This document shows positions 6,097 to 10,071 of a stretch of DNA of 10,071 nt, in pieces. The position numbers were made by a program, and so were the translations under genes. Under the pieces are notes generated by a model, which saw nothing but the letters and a program-made list of their open reading frames with translations, was not told the DNA's origin and did not search any database. Origin of the DNA: Gammaproteobacteria bacterium (lineage in GTDB: Bacteria; Pseudomonadota; Gammaproteobacteria; SZUA-152); contig JAUWVK010000052.1 in the NCBI GenBank assembly GCA_030617485.1, forward strand, positions 1-10,071, read 5' to 3'. Within the stretch, counting starts at the first letter, position 1; every line of letters begins with the position of its first letter.

Positions 6097-7423
6097 GTTA
6101 TTTATCAGCGCAACCTTCTGTCTGGTTGTTGGTTTGTTCAGTGCTACATTATTTGCCAGTCCTGACATACAGCATTGGACGACGAAAAATGGTGCACGAG
6201 TATATTATGTTCATGCGCCCGAGTTGCCCATGGTTGATATGCGCATTGTTTTTGATGCCGGTGCCGCACGTGATGACGCTGACCCTGGTCTCTCAATTCT
6301 CACAAACGGTTTATTAGCAGAAGGTGCAGGCGGTTTAACCACGGATGAAATTGCTAAACGTTTTGAGTCCATTGGCGCGCGTTTTGGTAATAGCTCTCAC
6401 AGGGACATGGCAACGTTAAGTTTGCGAACTTTGTCAGAGAAAAAAATCTATGATCAGGCGGTAGCAACACTGACTACCATTCTGACTATGCCGGATTTTC
6501 CAAAGGCAGCTTTTGAGCGTGAGCGTAGTCGTTTATTAACGACACTTAAGCGCCATAAACAGTCACCAGGTTCGCAAGCCGATGAGGCTTTTTTTGGAGC
6601 TGTATACGAAGGACATCCATATCGTCTTATGTCCACAGGCACCGAAGCAGGCATAAATGGAATTAGCATTGGCAAACTTAAATCGTTTTACAAGAAATAT
6701 TACGTAGGACGAAATGCGGTTTTGGCTATTGTGGGTGATCTCGATCGCAGTGCCGCCGAACTGCTGGCAGAAACTTTGCTGGGACTGTTGCCTGAAGGCC
6801 AGCCTGCGGCTGATTTACCGAAGGTGGCTTCTTTGAAAGAGGGCAAAACGATTCGTATCGAGCACCCCTCAACACAAACACACATTCTTGTTGGTCAGCC
6901 TGGCATGAAGCGTGGCGATGCTGATTATTTTGCTTTGTATGTGGGTAATCACATGTTGGGTGGTAGTGGTTTGGTTGCACGCCTGTCCAATGAGATTCGC
7001 GAAAAGCGTGGGCTTGCATACAGCAGTTACAGTTATTTTATGCCGATGCGTGAAAACGGTCCTTATACTATAGGCCTGCAAACTAAAAATGAATCTGCCG
7101 AAGAAGCACTCACAGTGCTTCAGGAAACCATCGGTCAGTTTATTAAGGAAGGGCCTACCGCGGAAGAACTTGATGCTTCCAAGAAAAATATTACCGGTGG
7201 TTTTCCGTTGCGTATTTCCAGTAATAAAAAAATTATCGATTACATCGGCATGATTGGTTTTTATGGTTTGCCGCTGGATTATCTCGATACGTTTAACAGC
7301 AAAGTGCAGGCAGTGACTATTGATGATATAAAAAAGGCCTTCCAGAAACGCATTCGCATGGACAAAATGGTGACGGTAATGGTGGGTGGAGGCGTTAATA
7401 CCGCTGCCGATGTAAAAAAATAA
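6086..7423 (+). CDS. M16-family peptidase-like protein, non-zinc partner subunit
   Basis: This 445-residue protein has an M16 fold but no HxxEH: the aligned positions are Ile71, Asn74 and Gly75 (SILTNGLL). It keeps the C-terminal substrate-binding Arg/Tyr pattern EIREKRGLAY (303-312; Arg308, Tyr312). A classical signal peptide (about 1-24, cleavage near LFA-S) without a lipobox points to a soluble periplasmic protein. The ATG lies inside the end of the upstream peptidase gene (11-base overlap), with GGGAGG 5 bases ahead (6075-6080), so the two are translationally coupled. Known M16B pairs such as mitochondrial MPP alpha/beta divide these residues in the same way, so I infer a heterodimer with the upstream lipoprotein. 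On its own it is unlikely to be a peptidase. Confidence 0.88.
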   Translation: MRIKLFISATFCLVVGLFSATLFASPDIQHWTTKNGARVYYVHAPELPMVDMRIVFDAGAARDDADPGLSILTNGLLAEGAGGLTTDEIAKRFESIGARFGNSSHRDMATLSLRTLSEKKIYDQAVATLTTILTMPDFPKAAFERERSRLLTTLKRHKQSPGSQADEAFFGAVYEGHPYRLMSTGTEAGINGISIGKLKSFYKKYYVGRNAVLAIVGDLDRSAAELLAETLLGLLPEGQPAADLPKVASLKEGKTIRIEHPSTQTHILVGQPGMKRGDADYFALYVGNHMLGGSGLVARLSNEIREKRGLAYSSYSYFMPMRENGPYTIGLQTKNESAEEALTVLQETIGQFIKEGPTAEELDASKKNITGGFPLRISSNKKIIDYIGMIGFYGLPLDYLDTFNSKVQAVTIDDIKKAFQKRIRMDKMVTVMVGGGVNTAADVKK

Positions 7424-7442
7424 CAACAGAGATTTATAAGAA

Positions 7443-7898
7443 ATGACCCAAATCCAGTTACAAATTCTTGATAAACGCGTAGGTAAAGAAATTGAATTGC
7501 CACATTACGCTACCGATGGTTCCGCCGGCATGGACTTGCGTGCCTGCATTGATGAGGCGCTGGAAATTAAGCCCGGCGAAACTCATTTAATTCCCACCGG
7601 TATTGCCATTCACATTGGTGATCCAAATTTGGCCGCCGTTTTATTGCCGCGTTCTGGTCTTGGTCATAAACACGGTATTGTGTTGGGCAATCTCACCGGC
7701 TTGATTGATTCCGATTATCAGGGGCAACTTTTTGTTTCCTGCTGGAACCGTGGCGATAAAACATTCACCGTCAATCTTGGTGAGCGCATTGCGCAAATGG
7801 TGTTTGTGCCGGTGGTGCAGGCTAGCTTTGAGATTGTGGATAGTTTTGATGAAAGTGAGCGTGGCGAGGGAGGTTTTGGCCACACCGGTCAGCATTAA
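7443..7898 (+). CDS. dut: dUTP diphosphatase (dUTPase)
   Basis: A homotrimeric cytoplasmic dUTPase (151 residues, the usual size). It hydrolyses dUTP to dUMP and diphosphate, which keeps uracil out of DNA and supplies the precursor of dTMP. All five motifs are present: motif 1 AGMDLRA (28-34), motif 2 PRSGLG (69-74), motif 3 [13 protein letters not shown] (82-94) with catalytic Asp89, motif 4 GERIAQMV (113-120), and the flexible C-terminal motif 5 [10 protein letters not shown] (140-149). The start is 19 bases after the M16 partner gene, so it is probably in that transcript. The ribosome site is weak (AGAGA about 10 bases upstream, or TAAGAA abutting the ATG). In Pseudomonas dut follows coaBC and precedes algC; here coaBC is absent from that place. 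Confidence 0.97.
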   Translation: MTQIQLQILDKRVGKEIELPHYATDGSAGMDLRACIDEALEIKPGETHLIPTGIAIHIGDPNLAAVLLPRSGLGHKHGIVLGNLTGLIDSDYQGQLFVSCWNRGDKTFTVNLGERIAQMVFVPVVQASFEIVDSFDESERGEGGFGHTGQH

Positions 7899-7918
7899 AT
7901 TACTCAGTAAAACCTGAT

Positions 7919-7961
7919 ACCCTGTATGGGCGTTCTCTTAACAGGGTGCGTCTATTTTTTT
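7919..7961 (+). terminator. Possible intrinsic terminator after dut
   Basis: ACCCTGT (7919-7925) pairs with ACAGGGT (7941-7947) around a 15-base loop. A run of seven T (7955-7961) follows, but seven bases beyond the stem. The arms are perfect, but the large loop and the gap before the T-run make it weaker than the rpoH terminator. If real, it separates the M16-dut transcript from algC, which then needs its own promoter in 7962-8000 (TATAGT at 7972-7977 is a possible -10, without a good -35). Confidence 0.45.
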
Positions 7962-8010
7962 GCACGGCATTTATAGTACACAATCAAACGCACCATTACA
8001 GGATGTATGA

Positions 8011-9411
8011 ATGAGCACTTCAGGTTTATCCCCTAATCTCGACCCCACCATTTTCAAGGCCTACGACATTCGTGGCATCGTGGATAAAACGCTCACAGAA
8101 GAGGCTGTGTACTGGATCGGCCGCGCCCTGGGAGCTGAGGCAGAAGCTCGTGGTGAGCAACATATTTACGTGGCGCGTGATGGCCGACTTTCTGGCCCTA
8201 AGCTCATTGCCGCACTGACCAAAGGTCTGCTTGAAACGGGTCGAGATGTCACCGACCTCGGCATGGTGCCCACACCGGTGCTGTATTACGCCGCATACGA
8301 ATTAGGCACTGGCTCCGGCATCATGATCACTGGTAGTCATAACCCGCCAGAATACAACGGTTTGAAAATGGTGCTGGGCGGCACTACTTTATCTGGCCCC
8401 GATATTCAGCTCCTGCGTAAGCGCATCGAAGATGGCGATCTTACTACCGGCACAGAGGCTGGCAAACAGGATTCTGCCGATGTCGTGACTCAGTATATTT
8501 CCCGCATTACTAGCGATGTGACATTGGCCAGGTCGATGAAAGTCATTGTCGACTGCGGTAATGGTGTGGCGGGTGGTGTTGCGCCGCAATTGCTGCGCGA
8601 GCTGGGCTGTGAGGTCAGTGAGTTGTTCTGCGAAGTGGATGGTAACTTTCCCAATCATCACCCCGATCCCAGTAAGCCGGAGAATCTTGTTGATCTGATT
8701 AAAGCTTTGGCTGATCAGGATGCGGACATCGGTCTGGCATTTGATGGTGATGGTGATCGTCTAGGTGTAGTCACACCCACTGGTAATGTCATCTGGGCCG
8801 ACAGACAGATGATGCTGTACGCGCAGGACGTGTTGTCCCGCAATCCGGGTGCGGAAATTATTTATGATATTAAATGCACCACTAATCTGCACAAAATTAT
8901 CGAGCAGGCCGGCGGTAAAGCCACTATGTGGAAAACTGGTCACAGTTTTATTAAAGCAAAACTCAAAGAAAGCGGTGCGGCACTGGCGGGCGAAATGAGT
9001 GGCCACATCTTTTTTAAAGAACGTTGGTACGGCTTTGACGATGCTACTTACACGGCATCACGTTTGTTGGAAATTATAGCCAAAGACGGGCGCTCGGCAG
9101 ATGAGATCTTTAATGCTCTTCCCGATAATATCAACACGCCCGAATTACAACTGACCACAGCCGAAGGTGAGAACCACCCGCTGGTAGACAAGCTGGTTGC
9201 AGCAGCAGATTTCCCCGGTGCAAAAATTACTACCATCGACGGGCTGCGTGTGGATTTCGACGATGGGTTTGGTCTGGTACGGGCTTCTAACACCACCCCC
9301 TGTCTGGTGTTTCGTTTCGAGGCGACGAATGAAGCTGCGCTGGAACGCATCCAGGCCGATTTTCGCAAGTTAGTAGCAACACAGGCTCCAGACGCCAAAC
9401 TGCCTTTTTAG
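8011..9411 (+). CDS. algC: Phosphomannomutase/phosphoglucomutase, AlgC type
   Basis: An alpha-D-phosphohexomutase (466 residues; P. aeruginosa AlgC has 463). It interconverts the 1- and 6-phosphates of mannose and glucose through a phosphoserine, feeding GDP-mannose and UDP-glucose routes for exopolysaccharide and LPS. The four functional loops are visible: phosphoserine loop TGSHNPPEYNG (107-117) with catalytic Ser109, metal loop DGDGDR (245-250), sugar-specificity loop GEMSGH (327-332), and phosphate-binding loop RASNTTP (424-430 or close). The GEMSGH loop is that of enzymes accepting both sugars. No N-terminal membrane extension, unlike the long form found in some gammaproteobacteria. AGGA lies 7 bases before the ATG. 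argB follows after 48 bases, the same order as in Pseudomonas. Confidence 0.95.
   Translation: MSTSGLSPNLDPTIFKAYDIRGIVDKTLTEEAVYWIGRALGAEAEARGEQHIYVARDGRLSGPKLIAALTKGLLETGRDVTDLGMVPTPVLYYAAYELGTGSGIMITGSHNPPEYNGLKMVLGGTTLSGPDIQLLRKRIEDGDLTTGTEAGKQDSADVVTQYISRITSDVTLARSMKVIVDCGNGVAGGVAPQLLRELGCEVSELFCEVDGNFPNHHPDPSKPENLVDLIKALADQDADIGLAFDGDGDRLGVVTPTGNVIWADRQMMLYAQDVLSRNPGAEIIYDIKCTTNLHKIIEQAGGKATMWKTGHSFIKAKLKESGAALAGEMSGHIFFKERWYGFDDATYTASRLLEIIAKDGRSADEIFNALPDNINTPELQLTTAEGENHPLVDKLVAAADFPGAKITTIDGLRVDFDDGFGLVRASNTTPCLVFRFEATNEAALERIQADFRKLVATQAPDAKLPF

Positions 9412-10071
<660 letters not shown>

Noticed and set aside
6869..7426. 185-codon minus-strand frame within the second M16 gene
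   Set aside because: Shadow of the coding strand: His/Ile/Thr-rich composition, no motif and no credible ribosome site.

Overview
The window looks like a chromosomal segment of a gammaproteobacterium, probably a marine, Pseudomonas- or Cellvibrionales-like lineage (inference from gene order and protein similarity recalled from memory, not from a search). It is mostly conserved housekeeping DNA. I see no transposase, integrase, CRISPR array, tRNA, rRNA or toxin-antitoxin pair, and I did not find a convincing previously undescribed multi-gene system.

Layout. (1) Positions 1-224, minus strand: the first 74 codons of a lipoprotein whose mature start resembles the MauG/CcpA di-haem cytochrome c peroxidase family; the rest is outside the window. 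(2) 225-703: a 479-base gap with a candidate promoter for that lipoprotein, a GC-richer stretch holding an imperfect direct repeat, and the intrinsic terminator of rpoH. (3) 704-4473, minus strand: ftsY-ftsE-ftsX-rpoH in transcription order. ftsY, ftsE and ftsX are tightly packed (3-base gap, 4-base overlap). rpoH follows after 138 bases that contain a good sigma-E-type promoter match. (4) 4474-4635: a divergent control region with a strong hairpin plus T-run reading toward the plus strand. (5) 4636-7898, plus strand: two M16-family peptidase genes overlapping by 11 bases, then dut 19 bases later. (6) 7919-7961: a possible terminator. (7) 8011-end, plus strand: algC-type phosphomannomutase/phosphoglucomutase, then argB, cut by the window end.

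How the genes fit together. FtsY is the SRP receptor that brings ribosomes making membrane proteins to the inner membrane. FtsE and FtsX form the ABC-type complex that controls septal peptidoglycan hydrolysis. RpoH is the heat-shock sigma factor, here apparently with its own envelope-stress input. The two M16 proteins are an exported pair with complementary active-site residues: one carries the zinc motif and a lipobox, the other lacks the zinc motif but keeps the R/Y substrate-binding pair, so they probably work as a heterodimer. Dut, AlgC and ArgB are a conserved neighbourhood (dUTP clearance, sugar-phosphate mutase for exopolysaccharide/LPS, arginine biosynthesis) that in Pseudomonas normally follows coaBC; here the M16 pair stands in coaBC's place, so the window seems to join two blocks that are separate in Pseudomonas.
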